Assembly: GCA_028736075.1 (NCBI GenBank)
Contig: CP117875.1
Span: 2,046,001 to 2,110,000 of the forward strand
DNA: 64,000 bases
Direction: 5' to 3'
Source of the DNA: Chryseobacterium sp. KACC 21268
GTDB lineage: Bacteria; Bacteroidota; Bacteroidia; Flavobacteriales; Weeksellaceae
Shown here: piece after piece, positions 37,545-47,370 of the stretch
Layout: each line of letters begins with the position of its first letter
Position numbering within the stretch: the stretch's first letter is position 1
Program-made: the position numbers and the translations under genes
The notes under the pieces: model-generated
Seen by the model: the letters and a program-made list of their open reading frames with translations, nothing else
Told to the model about the DNA's origin: nothing
Databases searched by the model: none

Positions 37545-37568
37545 TGTCCTTCGAGAGCCTCAGGATGA
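37545..37568 (-). repeat. Dispersed repeat family B, inverted copy
   Basis: On the - strand it reads GTCATCCTGAGGCTCTCGAAGGAC, matching the copies at 18021 and 32068 with two or three changes. Confidence 0.7.
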
Positions 37569-37668
37569 CGGGGTTGGGGTGTGCCTCTGGCACTCTTGTG
37601 TTTGTGGGTTGGGCGTTTCTATTAATAGGTTGCTCCTCCGGAGCTTTTGTGAATTGGGATTTAGTTTC

Positions 37669-37920
37669 CGGATAAGAGAATATTAATTACGGATGGCAGA
37701 ATATTGTCTACGGATGTAAGAATATAATTTCCGGATGCAAGAATATAGTTTCCGGATGCGAGAATATAACTTACGGATGCAAGAATATAGTTTACGGATG
37801 CGAGAATATAACTTACGGATGCAAGAATATAACTTACGGATGCGAGAATATTGTTTCCGGATGCAAGAATATATTTTCCGGATGCGAGAATGTAGTTTTT
37901 GGATGAAAGAATATATTTTG
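37669..37920. repeat. Tandem minisatellite, 12 x 21 bp
   Basis: Twelve contiguous 21-bp units of the form CGGATGC(A/G)AGAATATAnnTTN. Units 4-11 alternate GCAAG and GCGAG, so there is a higher-order 42-bp period; the outermost units (1-3 and 12) are the most diverged. The unit length equals two helical turns. Units 1 and 3 break the reading frame that translates as RMQEY-type heptads, so coding is unlikely. Confidence 0.92.
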
Positions 37921-37936
37921 AGAAGGTGTTGTATAA

Positions 37937-37970
37937 AAAAATCCTGTCAAAATATTCTGACAGGATTTTA
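37937..37970. terminator. Bidirectional terminator
   Basis: AAAATCCTGTCA/TGACAGGATTTT 12-bp stem with 9-nt loop and A/T flanks; on the - strand it ends the gene at 38018-38752. Confidence 0.85.
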
Positions 37971-38017
37971 CATTAGAAAAATCAGACTGTGCAATAGATT
38001 ATTGACTCGTCTGTGTA

Positions 38018-38752
38018 TTATTTAGGTTCCGTAAACTTGATTGATGATACGTTGGCATATTCTGTAGAGGTAGCACCATAAAGGCCTTTGACATATTTTT
38101 TGACGTTTTGGGCGATATCATAAAGTCCGGAGCCTTCTGTGTATAGAATCTGGTTTCTTTCTATGAGTTTGACGTTGAGTTCGGCTTCGGTCTGGTCTAC
38201 GGGTTGGGTGGTGGCTACTAGTGATTCGTGGTAGGTGTTGAGGTTGTTTAACTGTAAATCTTCTTCGTTGGGTGTGTAGGCCGAAATGGTTGCTAGCAAC
38301 TGTAAAAGAATCCCAAAATTTTCTGCCTGCTGGGTGTAGGATTGTCGGGAGGTTGAAATTGGATTGTTGGATGATGATTGTCCGTTTTCGGGATTTTCTG
38401 TGGGTGGTTTTGTTTTGTTTTTGGTGCCTTGGATCGTGCGGTTTAAAGTTTTTGCCTGATTGAGCGTTCCTTCTGGCAGACCTAAAATGTCTAAAAGATT
38501 GATAATTCTTGTGGAAGTTGGTTTTAGGTTTTCGAAAGCGGTTTGACGAAGGGCGATGGCGTTTTTGTTGGCGTTACGTTTTTCTTCTACTTCGCTGAGT
38601 TTTGCAACGGCAGTGTTGTAGAGAGTCTGGAGATTGGCGACCGACAAGCTTGCTACGGGAGGGTTGTAAAGGGTGTAAACGGAAACTTGCTCTGTGAGTT
38701 TTTGTAGGTTGGCTACGTTTTTAGCGTGTCCTACTTCTGAGGTACTAGACAT
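38018..38752 (-). CDS. Conserved hypothetical protein of the 'GHAKNVAN' type
   Basis: A 244-residue soluble helical protein without signal peptide. I recognise the layout of a Bacteroidota family of unknown function: an N-terminal GHAKNVANLQKLTEQV, a YNPPVASLSVANLQTLY segment, then TRIINLL and an IQGTK block (KTLNRTIQGTKNKTKP) before a Ser/Asn-rich linker and a second helical half. Both halves look like matching four-helix or coiled-coil units. No catalytic motif is seen. Its transcript runs towards the minisatellite and ends at the hairpin 37937-37970. Confidence 0.6.
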   Translation of the reverse strand: MSSTSEVGHAKNVANLQKLTEQVSVYTLYNPPVASLSVANLQTLYNTAVAKLSEVEEKRNANKNAIALRQTAFENLKPTSTRIINLLDILGLPEGTLNQAKTLNRTIQGTKNKTKPPTENPENGQSSSNNPISTSRQSYTQQAENFGILLQLLATISAYTPNEEDLQLNNLNTYHESLVATTQPVDQTEAELNVKLIERNQILYTEGSGLYDIAQNVKKYVKGLYGATSTEYANVSSIKFTEPK

Positions 38753-38857
38753 AATATTTGTGTTTTTGAATTATTGTTTTCAAATATAAAATTTATTTTG
38801 AATATGACAATAAATTGGGGTAATAATTGTGAATAGTTAAATATTATGTTAAATGAG

Positions 38858-38886
38858 AAACCCCGGCTTGGGGGCTGGGGTTTTTG
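38858..38886 (+). terminator. GC-rich hairpin AAACCCC/GGGGTTT with T-tract
   Basis: 7-bp stem (38858-38864 with 38877-38883) whose loop is also G-rich. No + strand gene ends here, so it may belong to a repeat cassette together with the next element. Confidence 0.45.
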
Positions 38887-38893
38887 GGTTTGA

Positions 38894-38929
38894 GGGAGCA
38901 CGAGCGGGACGCTCGCGCTAGCGGGGGGG
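38894..38929 (+). repeat. Palindromic GC-rich repeat unit
   Basis: GGGAGCACGAGCGGGACGCT... contains a perfect hairpin CGAGCG-GGA-CGCTCG (38901-38915) and ends in a G7 run. Its composition is far from the AT-rich surroundings; it lies across the 5' end of the next ORF. Confidence 0.55.
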
Positions 38930-38932
38930 ATG

Positions 38933-39429
38933 TAGAGAAATTGTTGAAAAATTTAGAGACTTATCCTGATGAATATATTTCTTCAAGTGTTACATCTGAA
39001 ATAAAACAATCTCTTAATGATTTAAAAAAGGAAATAAAAGGATTATTAATTTTATTATTTATCTCTGTAATTTCTGTAGTTGGTCTTTTAGTAGTGTTGG
39101 TGTTTCAAGATATATATAATGAAAAATTAATTGAAACAAACACTGTTATTAGGGATAATAGTCCGGACTCTCTGATGAAAAAAATACTTGACATTAGAAA
39201 TGTAAATGATTCAACTGTAAAATATTCCTATGCAGTTGATGATGTAGGTAAAATTATTACATATCATCAGGCATTAAAGAAAAGTGATAGTCTTATTAAT
39301 GAAATTAATTCATTGTTAGATAAGCATAATAAAACGATTGATTCAATTAATAAAATTACTAATACAGAAAATAAAGAAATAAGGTTGAAAACAAAACCTC
39401 TCGTAGATAGTATATATAAAAATAAATGA
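38933..39429 (+). CDS. Small membrane protein, unknown; start uncertain
   Basis: The ORF is open from TTG 38884 to TGA 39429, but its first ~17 codons are a GC-rich repeat (HERDARASGG), so I place the gene proper from about 38933; the true start cannot be decided (TTG 38942 or 38945 are possible). The protein has a polar N-terminus (EKLLKNLETYPDEYISSSV), one membrane helix (about 22 hydrophobic residues, LLILLFISVISVVGLLVVLVF) and a polar, coiled-coil-like C-terminus (SDSLINEINSLLDKHNKTIDSINK). Codon use is very AT-rich. The repeat may have inserted into the 5' end. No function assigned. Confidence 0.45.
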
Positions 39430-39500
39430 TAAGCTTGAAAGATTTCTTTGCAACAAAAGAAATCTAATTAGATTTAAGTTCGTAATACTCTATAAAAACT

Positions 39501-39535
39501 AAAGCAGTAATAATTTTTATTACTGCTTTACCATT
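39501..39535. terminator. Terminator of the small membrane protein gene
   Basis: AAAGCAGTAATAA/TTATTACTGCTTT 13-bp stem, 3-nt loop. Confidence 0.75.
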
Positions 39536-39622
39536 TTTATTACCGTAAATAAAAATATAAAAGTCTAGCTTAGCATTACACTATTTATAATAACATAAAA
39601 TTAATTTAATTTTTTATAATGC

Positions 39623-41266
39623 TTAAAGTGATTTTAAATATGGATAATCAATTTTATCTGTATATAAAATCCCTGATTGGGTTTCTTTATTAATTTTTAT
39701 AGTTTCATATGGTGATACATTTTTGAGAATTTTTTTTAGCGCATTTATCGTGTATATAGCAAATTTTGAATCACAATACATATATAAAGTAGGAGTGCTG
39801 ATAATGAAGCATCCCATTACAGAGTAAGTTGAAAAATCTCTTTTAGTTTTAGTTAAAACTTCAAAATGTTCCTCAAATAAATTTTTATTAGTATTTGCAA
39901 AATTTACCTTATTTTCTAATTGCTTCTCTAATTTATCTCTAAATGTTGTAAAGTCCATTTTAAAACCAACACCTTCAGTACGAAGTTTTAAAAATTTACA
40001 ATCAGAAACATAAATGATTTTATTTTTATCATCAATAAAAACAAAATCAATTTCTCCGCATTTTTTTATGATATCAATGTTTTGATTGTTTTTCTTTAAT
40101 AGTGATGTTATATTTTTATCAAATGCGAAAGATTTATTATTAAGGAAAATTTGTTCAATATGACCTTCAAGATTACTTCCAGTTACATTACTAATTTCTT
40201 GTACATAATTTTTAATACAATCGTTTACCTTCCATTCTTCATACAACTCATTCCAAGGAAATGCTTTTAAATGTAACATAACTATTGTTTCACTAATTTT
40301 ATCAATAGATGTTAGAAGCCTTTTCTTTCCGTTAATTTCATAAATTAGTATAGGTTTATAATGAAATCTATTCAGTTTATGAGGTCTAATAATTACTTCT
40401 TTTAAGCTCTGTTTATTGTTTTTGGAAAGATATAATCCAGAGTAAAATATTTCTGCCGTTTCTTTTTTAACTCCATTATTAATTAAGTTTTGTTCTAGTG
40501 TTCCAAATTCAATATCTTGTAGATGCGAGTCTGTCGGCTTATGATATTTTTGAATTTCATCAATTTGTTTTAATGCAAAATTATAATCTATATTGAAGCA
40601 ATCTTGTATTTTATCTTTGTAGACTTCGACTCTTTCAACACTAGCATTATGCAATGCTTCACTAAAGTCATTGTCGATTTCAGAGTTTAAAGCTTTATAA
40701 AAATACGTGACATTCTCATTTTTATATTTAATATCAATTATGTTTTCTTTGTTAATATCGATATATAAAGGACTATCAAGCATAGATTCTATTGAGATAA
40801 AATCTGCAATGTAATAAGCCCAACTGCCTATGTAAAGTAAATCTTCTAGTAGCTCTTGATATTTTTTTTTTAATGTTTCGTCAATTTTATCTCTTTTTAT
40901 ATTTACATCACATCCTTGCTCTAAAATTAAACCTAAAACTCGTCGATTCATTGCGAAATTTTTATATTCCAATTCTTGCAAATTTCTTCCTGATTCACTT
41001 TTAAATAAAAGTTTAATATAGTTATTGTTAAAATGAAACACATATTTATAAAACCAAATATTTTCTTGACTAAATATAATTTTTAAGAATTTATCTGTAA
41101 TAATCTCAAACAAAAAATTAAGTGCATCCTTAATTTGTTTGGATTCTGTTATATTATCAGTTCCATATTTTTTGCATAATTCACTGGAAAAATAATTCCA
41201 GTATTTTTCTCGAGACCTGTCACTCCAGTCAATTACTTTTATGTTCGAATCTTCTATTATTGGCAT
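39623..41266 (-). CDS. Large hypothetical with C-terminal PD-(D/E)XK nuclease-like motif
   Basis: A 547-residue cytoplasmic protein with no recognisable N-terminal domain. In the C-terminal third, GEIDFVFIDDKNKIIYVSDCKFLKL (about residues 397-421) has the spacing of a PD-(D/E)XK nuclease core: Glu/Asp in EID, a beta strand, then the (D/E)xK triplet DCK. The gene is markedly richer in AT than its neighbours and sits alone on the - strand between two terminator-like hairpins, next to another AT-rich orphan. This fits a horizontally acquired, single-gene nuclease such as a defence or selfish-element protein (inference); a restriction endonuclease is another option, though no methyltransferase lies nearby. 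Confidence 0.55.
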   Translation of the reverse strand: MPIIEDSNIKVIDWSDRSREKYWNYFSSELCKKYGTDNITESKQIKDALNFLFEIITDKFLKIIFSQENIWFYKYVFHFNNNYIKLLFKSESGRNLQELEYKNFAMNRRVLGLILEQGCDVNIKRDKIDETLKKKYQELLEDLLYIGSWAYYIADFISIESMLDSPLYIDINKENIIDIKYKNENVTYFYKALNSEIDNDFSEALHNASVERVEVYKDKIQDCFNIDYNFALKQIDEIQKYHKPTDSHLQDIEFGTLEQNLINNGVKKETAEIFYSGLYLSKNNKQSLKEVIIRPHKLNRFHYKPILIYEINGKKRLLTSIDKISETIVMLHLKAFPWNELYEEWKVNDCIKNYVQEISNVTGSNLEGHIEQIFLNNKSFAFDKNITSLLKKNNQNIDIIKKCGEIDFVFIDDKNKIIYVSDCKFLKLRTEGVGFKMDFTTFRDKLEKQLENKVNFANTNKNLFEEHFEVLTKTKRDFSTYSVMGCFIISTPTLYMYCDSKFAIYTINALKKILKNVSPYETIKINKETQSGILYTDKIDYPYLKSL

Positions 41267-41301
41267 TTTAAAAAATTAAGTAATAAATATAGTTATAATT
41301 A

Positions 41302-41329
41302 ATACAAAAGATTACGGAAACCCGTAATC
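41302..41329 (-). terminator. Terminator of rtcB
   Basis: GATTACGG-AAAC-CCGTAATC 8-bp stem; on the - strand it is followed by TTTTGTATT, 6 bases after the rtcB stop. Confidence 0.8.
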
Positions 41330-41335
41330 GTCAAT

Positions 41336-42850
<1,515 letters not shown>

Positions 42851-42944
42851 TTATTTGATGTTGCAAAGTAAAAGTGTAAGTGCGCAATGTTTTTGCGTAT
42901 CTGAAATTTTTTATACATTTAATGAAAATTTTTTACAAAGCACA

Positions 42945-45900
42945 ATGGAGAATTTGAATTCGGAGCTCTTTCAGGCCTTTCAAAACAAGCTCAAAACCGG
43001 AAACAGGCGAGGCGTTCACCTGAATGCGATTCCCGGAAACTCGAGATACAAATTCGACCTTGCGCGGTTGTCTGAGATCAGCAAAAGTCTGCCGGAGCAT
43101 TTCATCATCGATCTGTTGACGCAGAAAAATGTGAATTTCAAATTCTCTGTCCATCAAAAAACAACTGAGACACCTAAGAATGACAGTTATCTTCTGGAGG
43201 ACGAGGGGAAAACCAATGAAGAGCTGTTTCCCAACTCTGCGATTGCGGAAGTTCCTCAGGAGAAAGATAAACTGACCGCACTGGATAAGCTGACGACCAG
43301 CCTGGAAAATCTGATCTTTCAAAATGAGGTGATCCAGTCTGAGAAAGGTGTGAATTCTTTGGGTTTTGGTTTCCCGATCCTGATCCGGAAAGATATGGAC
43401 GGACAGATCTCGGCGTCACCCATCCTGATATGGTCTGTGACAATCAAAGCCGTCAATGAGATGAATACCTGGGAAATCAGCAGGACGGAAGACGACCCAA
43501 TCTATGTGAACGAGGTGCTCATCAACCATCTGCAAAGCGATTCTGGCATTAGCATCAAACAGATCTCGGAGGAAATGATCGCCGATGGGAAAATCGATAA
43601 GCCAGAACTTTTGAATATCTGTCAGAGCCTGTTGGATCAATTGAAGATCACGCAGAATCTGGATTTCATTCTCAATAATTATGAAGAAATTCCCTTCATC
43701 AAAGCCAAAGCGTCTTACGAAAACCGAGTTCCGAATAAGGGTGATGCCGTAATTTTGAAGTCTGGTGTCTTTTCCATCTTTGAAGTTCAGAAGCAGAACA
43801 TCATCAATGATTATGAAACTTTGAAGAAGGAATTCAAACCGTTGGAGCATTTTGAAAAAGCTGGTTTCCAAAGTATCACTTCCGTAGAAACCGATCCTTC
43901 GCAACAAGGGATTTTGGAGTCGTTGAGATCTCAGTCCAAGATCTTGATCCAAGGTCCGCCGGGAACGGGGAAAAGTCAGACCTTGACCGCTGTTTTGCTG
44001 AATGCCTTGGAGAATAAACAAAAAACCATCGTGGTCTGCGAGAAGCAAACGGCGCTGGAAGTGCTTTACAATGCGTTGCAAAAGTTGGGTCTGGGACGCT
44101 ATTGCATTATGATCAAAGATGCGTCTACTGATAGGAAGTTGGTAGTCGATTCGGTGCGAAATACGATTGACTCGGCAGATTTTAAAAAGCTGATCCAACC
44201 TTATTCTGAGCAATCGTTGCAAAATCAACTGACGGAAATCTCTCGGCATAAAGATACGATTAATACAGTCCACGAGCTCTTGAATTCTGAATTGATTCCG
44301 GGGAAAAACTGGAAGGAGATTGTCGGAAGTCTGTTGAGCTACAAGGATTCTAATGAAAATATCAATCTGCAAGATCTGAAGTTTTATTTTTCTGAAGATG
44401 AGGTCAAAGTTATTGAGAATGTTTTGGAAAATGGGGAAGAACTATATCAAGATTTTAAACCCTTTGAAGCTTCAACGTTCATCGATCCTGAAAAATTGAT
44501 CAAAGATAATTTCCACAGCAGTCAGCAGAATTTGGATTCGGCTTTTCAGAATTATGAGACTTCTTGGAATGAAATTCAGCGTTCGATCAGTGATTTCAAA
44601 CCGATCTATGAGGAAAAGAGGAAGCAGGATTTTGGGAAGAATCTGCAGGAGGTTTCCAATTATATCAATGAAACCGAAGTTCTGACCTCGACTTTAAATC
44701 AAAATTCGGAGGAATTGCATCCGGAAATCACGAATGGATTTTTCTATAAACTGACGGCGCTATTTTCATCAAGCAAAAAAAATAAGATCAAGACCCAGAA
44801 GCGATTGCTGGAGTTGAGTTCAATGGTAAAGCAAGTTAGTTTGAAGGAATTCTTTCCGGCGATTACTTTATCTGATAACCTTTGGAATAATAGAAATGAG
44901 ATTATTAACTACAGGCAGAAAGTTCAGGAGGTCCAGTCGGGTTTTCTTTCGAAGTTAGAAACAAGTTTTGCAGAGATCGATTTTCTTAATGCCTTTGATA
45001 CCGTTGTTTCTGGAAGAGAAACCGAAATGATTTCGCAAAAAATCCAGCAATTGCGGAAGATTATTTCCAATGATCATTGGGTGAAGAATCTGGATTTTGG
45101 GAATGCTTATCAAAGCTTCAAAACTTACATTAATCACACTTTAAATCTTTATAAAACTTACAGAAACAATCCAGAGAATCCTTTGTTGAAAGAATTTAGC
45201 TGGTTTACCTTTTATTATTCGCTTTCGGATTTTCAGAAGTCGATTTTGGAGAAATTGTATCCAATTAATAGTTGGAAACCAACGTTTTATTCGTCTTATT
45301 ATCCATTGTTGCTCAATCATTATTCTGATCCAAAACTGAATTTCAGTGAGAAAAATTATGAGGAAATCGAAAAGAAAATTAAGCAATTAGGGATTTCTCA
45401 GAAGAGTTTCGTGGAGTTTTTCTGGAACGTTGCCCAGCAGAATTCAGTGAAGCAATTTGAGCAAAATAACAAAGATGTTACGGTTGCGAATCTGTATAAT
45501 AAAAGAAGCAGTATCAATCACAAAAGGCTGACTCTGAGACAAATCGTTCAGAAAGATATTGACCTTTTTACACATTTCTTTCCCATTATTTTGACGACGC
45601 CAGATGCTTGCAGTAATCTTTTTCAGGGGAAAAATTTCTATTTTGATAATGTCGTTTTTGATGAAGCCAGTCAGTTGAAGTTGGAAGACAATCTGCCAGC
45701 GATCTTGAAAGGGAAAAACGTGATCATTGCAGGCGACGAGCATCAAATGCCACCTTCTAATTATTTCAGCAAAGTGTTTGATGGAACTATTGAAGACGAA
45801 GATGATATCGAATCTGAAACCGAAGTTATCACGTACAAAAATGCAATGTTGAACATCGAATCGCTGTTGGACTATGCGATGGAAAATAATTATGAAAAGA

Positions 45901-46940
45901 ACCATCTGGATTTCCACTACCGTTCAAAACATCCTTATTTGATAGACTTTTCTAACCACGCTTTTTATAATTCGAGATTAAAACCACTTCCGACAAAGTC
46001 TGATAACAAACCCATTGAGTTTTTCCAAATCGATGGTATTTTTGATGACCACACGAATAAGGAAGAAGCTGATAAAGTGTTGGAGATTTTGGAAAATATT
46101 CAGCCTAAAAAAGATGGCAGTTATCCTTCGGTGGGAATTGCGACGTTCAATATTTCGCAACGGAATTACATCAAAAGAAAGATCGTGCAGAAAGCCAGTT
46201 TGCCTGAAAATGAAAGTTTCAAAGAGAAAATCCAAGGATTGGAATCTGCAGGATTATTCATTAAAAATCTTGAAAATATCCAAGGTGACGAGCGCGACAT
46301 TATCATCATTTCTACAACCTATGGGCGGAAAGCGAGTGGGAAATTCATTCAGAGTTTTGGACCGGTGAATCACACCAAAGGTTACAAATTGCTGAATGTA
46401 ATCATTACGCGAGCCAAAGAAAAAATCTACATTTGCAACTCGATTCCAGAAGAAATATTTTCCAATTACAAAGACGCATTGCAACAGGAAGGTTCCAACA
46501 ACCGGAAAGCGGTTTTCTATGCTTATTTGGCTTATTGCAAGGCGGTGAGCGAAGAAAATGAGAATGGACGAATTGAGATCCTGAATGTTTTGGATCAATT
46601 TGGATATTCAAAAGAAGCTAATGTAAGTGGCAATTCCAATCTTTTTATTGACCAGATCTTTGACCGATTGCAAAGGGATTTTCCAGATCACAAATTGTCG
46701 AAAAATATGGACTTTGGTGGATATCAATTTGATATTCTGATTGAAAAAGAAGGAAAGAGATCTGTGGTCGTAGAATGTATGAGCAAGGAAAAATACGACG
46801 ATGAATTGGGCTATTTGGAAGATCTGCACAAAGAAAAAGTATTGAAGAATTCGGGGTTTGAGTACGTAAGGATTTGGAGCCAGAATGTTTGGCAGAATGT
46901 AGAAAATGAACTTCAAAAAATAAATAAAAAATTACAATGA
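42945..46940 (+). CDS. Large SF1 helicase with DUF4011-like N-terminus and nuclease-like C-terminus
   Basis: A 1331-residue protein. Residues ~120-230 resemble the DUF4011 region (ASPILIWSVTIKAVN..DPIYVNEVLINHLQSDSGI). Walker A IQGPPGTGKSQT is at about residue 337 and motif II VVFDEASQ at about 905, followed by AGDEHQMPPS; motifs V/VI (NIQGDERDIIIISTTYG, NVIITRAKEKIYI) come near 1110-1170. A helical insert of about 500 residues separates motifs I and II. The last ~90 residues (NMDFGGYQFDILIEKEGKRSVVVEC) form a Vsr/MTES-1575-type endonuclease-like end. This domain order is known from anti-phage proteins (Hhe-like). ATG 42945 is used because upstream codons are repeat DNA. Its stop overlaps the next start (ATGA). 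Confidence 0.75.
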   Translation: MENLNSELFQAFQNKLKTGNRRGVHLNAIPGNSRYKFDLARLSEISKSLPEHFIIDLLTQKNVNFKFSVHQKTTETPKNDSYLLEDEGKTNEELFPNSAIAEVPQEKDKLTALDKLTTSLENLIFQNEVIQSEKGVNSLGFGFPILIRKDMDGQISASPILIWSVTIKAVNEMNTWEISRTEDDPIYVNEVLINHLQSDSGISIKQISEEMIADGKIDKPELLNICQSLLDQLKITQNLDFILNNYEEIPFIKAKASYENRVPNKGDAVILKSGVFSIFEVQKQNIINDYETLKKEFKPLEHFEKAGFQSITSVETDPSQQGILESLRSQSKILIQGPPGTGKSQTLTAVLLNALENKQKTIVVCEKQTALEVLYNALQKLGLGRYCIMIKDASTDRKLVVDSVRNTIDSADFKKLIQPYSEQSLQNQLTEISRHKDTINTVHELLNSELIPGKNWKEIVGSLLSYKDSNENINLQDLKFYFSEDEVKVIENVLENGEELYQDFKPFEASTFIDPEKLIKDNFHSSQQNLDSAFQNYETSWNEIQRSISDFKPIYEEKRKQDFGKNLQEVSNYINETEVLTSTLNQNSEELHPEITNGFFYKLTALFSSSKKNKIKTQKRLLELSSMVKQVSLKEFFPAITLSDNLWNNRNEIINYRQKVQEVQSGFLSKLETSFAEIDFLNAFDTVVSGRETEMISQKIQQLRKIISNDHWVKNLDFGNAYQSFKTYINHTLNLYKTYRNNPENPLLKEFSWFTFYYSLSDFQKSILEKLYPINSWKPTFYSSYYPLLLNHYSDPKLNFSEKNYEEIEKKIKQLGISQKSFVEFFWNVAQQNSVKQFEQNNKDVTVANLYNKRSSINHKRLTLRQIVQKDIDLFTHFFPIILTTPDACSNLFQGKNFYFDNVVFDEASQLKLEDNLPAILKGKNVIIAGDEHQMPPSNYFSKVFDGTIEDEDDIESETEVITYKNAMLNIESLLDYAMENNYEKNHLDFHYRSKHPYLIDFSNHAFYNSRLKPLPTKSDNKPIEFFQIDGIFDDHTNKEEADKVLEILENIQPKKDGSYPSVGIATFNISQRNYIKRKIVQKASLPENESFKEKIQGLESAGLFIKNLENIQGDERDIIIISTTYGRKASGKFIQSFGPVNHTKGYKLLNVIITRAKEKIYICNSIPEEIFSNYKDALQQEGSNNRKAVFYAYLAYCKAVSEENENGRIEILNVLDQFGYSKEANVSGNSNLFIDQIFDRLQRDFPDHKLSKNMDFGGYQFDILIEKEGKRSVVVECMSKEKYDDELGYLEDLHKEKVLKNSGFEYVRIWSQNVWQNVENELQKINKKLQ

Positions 46941-47269
46941 TATTTGAACAATTAGAAAAATCAGCGGGCGAGATTCAATTCAAAGATGTTATTGCATTCA
47001 TCGATGAACATTACGATTTTACGCCTACTAAATTTACAAATGGAAACACAGTGAATGAAGCCGACCAGAACAATGGCTCTTGCAAGGTTTTCAGTTTTGC
47101 AAAGTTGAATGCGCTTTCTAAGGAAGAGACTTTGGCTTTGTTCGGCGACTTTTACAGAACAGATGTTTTGCAGAATCCGGACGGTGATGATCATCAGAAT
47201 ATCCGAAACTTTATGACGTTTGGTTGGGATGGGATTTCGTTTGAGGGTGAAGCTTTGAAGAGAAAGTAG
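46937..47269 (+). CDS. HopJ type III effector-family small protein
   Basis: A 110-residue cytoplasmic protein that matches the HopJ family (PF08888 type) in FKDVIAFIDEHYDFTPTKFTNG, NGSCKVFSFAKLN and a conserved end HQNIRNFMTFGWDGISFEG. Despite the name, the family is widespread in non-pathogens without type III secretion, and its role is unknown. The start overlaps the helicase stop by 4 bases (ATGA), which suggests translational coupling. Confidence 0.82.
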   Translation: MIFEQLEKSAGEIQFKDVIAFIDEHYDFTPTKFTNGNTVNEADQNNGSCKVFSFAKLNALSKEETLALFGDFYRTDVLQNPDGDDHQNIRNFMTFGWDGISFEGEALKRK

Positions 47270-47293
47270 AATGGTGTGTGATGATTGACCACC

Positions 47294-47347
47294 CCGCCAA
47301 AAAATTCTTCGAATTTTAGTCGCCCCTCCATTGGAGGGGAATTTTTT
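47294..47347. repeat. Hairpin cassette with terminator between HopJ and WYL genes
   Basis: AAAATTC-TTC-GAATTTT (near 47301-47317) followed by CCCCTCC-ATT-GGAGGGG (47323-47339) and a T6. The pair looks like a mobile intergenic cassette of the kind seen in related genomes and would terminate the helicase-hopJ transcript. Confidence 0.65.
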
Positions 47348-47370
47348 ACTTTATACAAATTTAAATAATT

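Larger units (their letters stand above)
37529..38017. other. Non-coding gap after pnp: repeats and minisatellite
   Basis: Contents in order: an inverted family-B repeat (37545-37568), small hairpins (GTGCC-TCT-GGCAC near 37580 and GCTCC-TCC-GGAGC near 37632), the 21-bp minisatellite (37669-37920) and a terminator (37937-37970). Together with the pnp terminator this leaves no room for a gene. Confidence 0.7.

Noticed and set aside
37495-37686. 63-codon ORF after pnp
   Set aside because: It spans the pnp terminator and family-B repeat and has no coding-like character.
37669-37920. CRISPR array
   Set aside because: Direct repeats are contiguous without unique spacers, and no cas genes are present.
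37735-38025. 96-codon ORF with RMQEY/RMREY heptad repeats
   Set aside because: It is a reading of the 21-bp minisatellite; the same frame has stops in the outer units, it runs through a terminator, and another frame is equally open.
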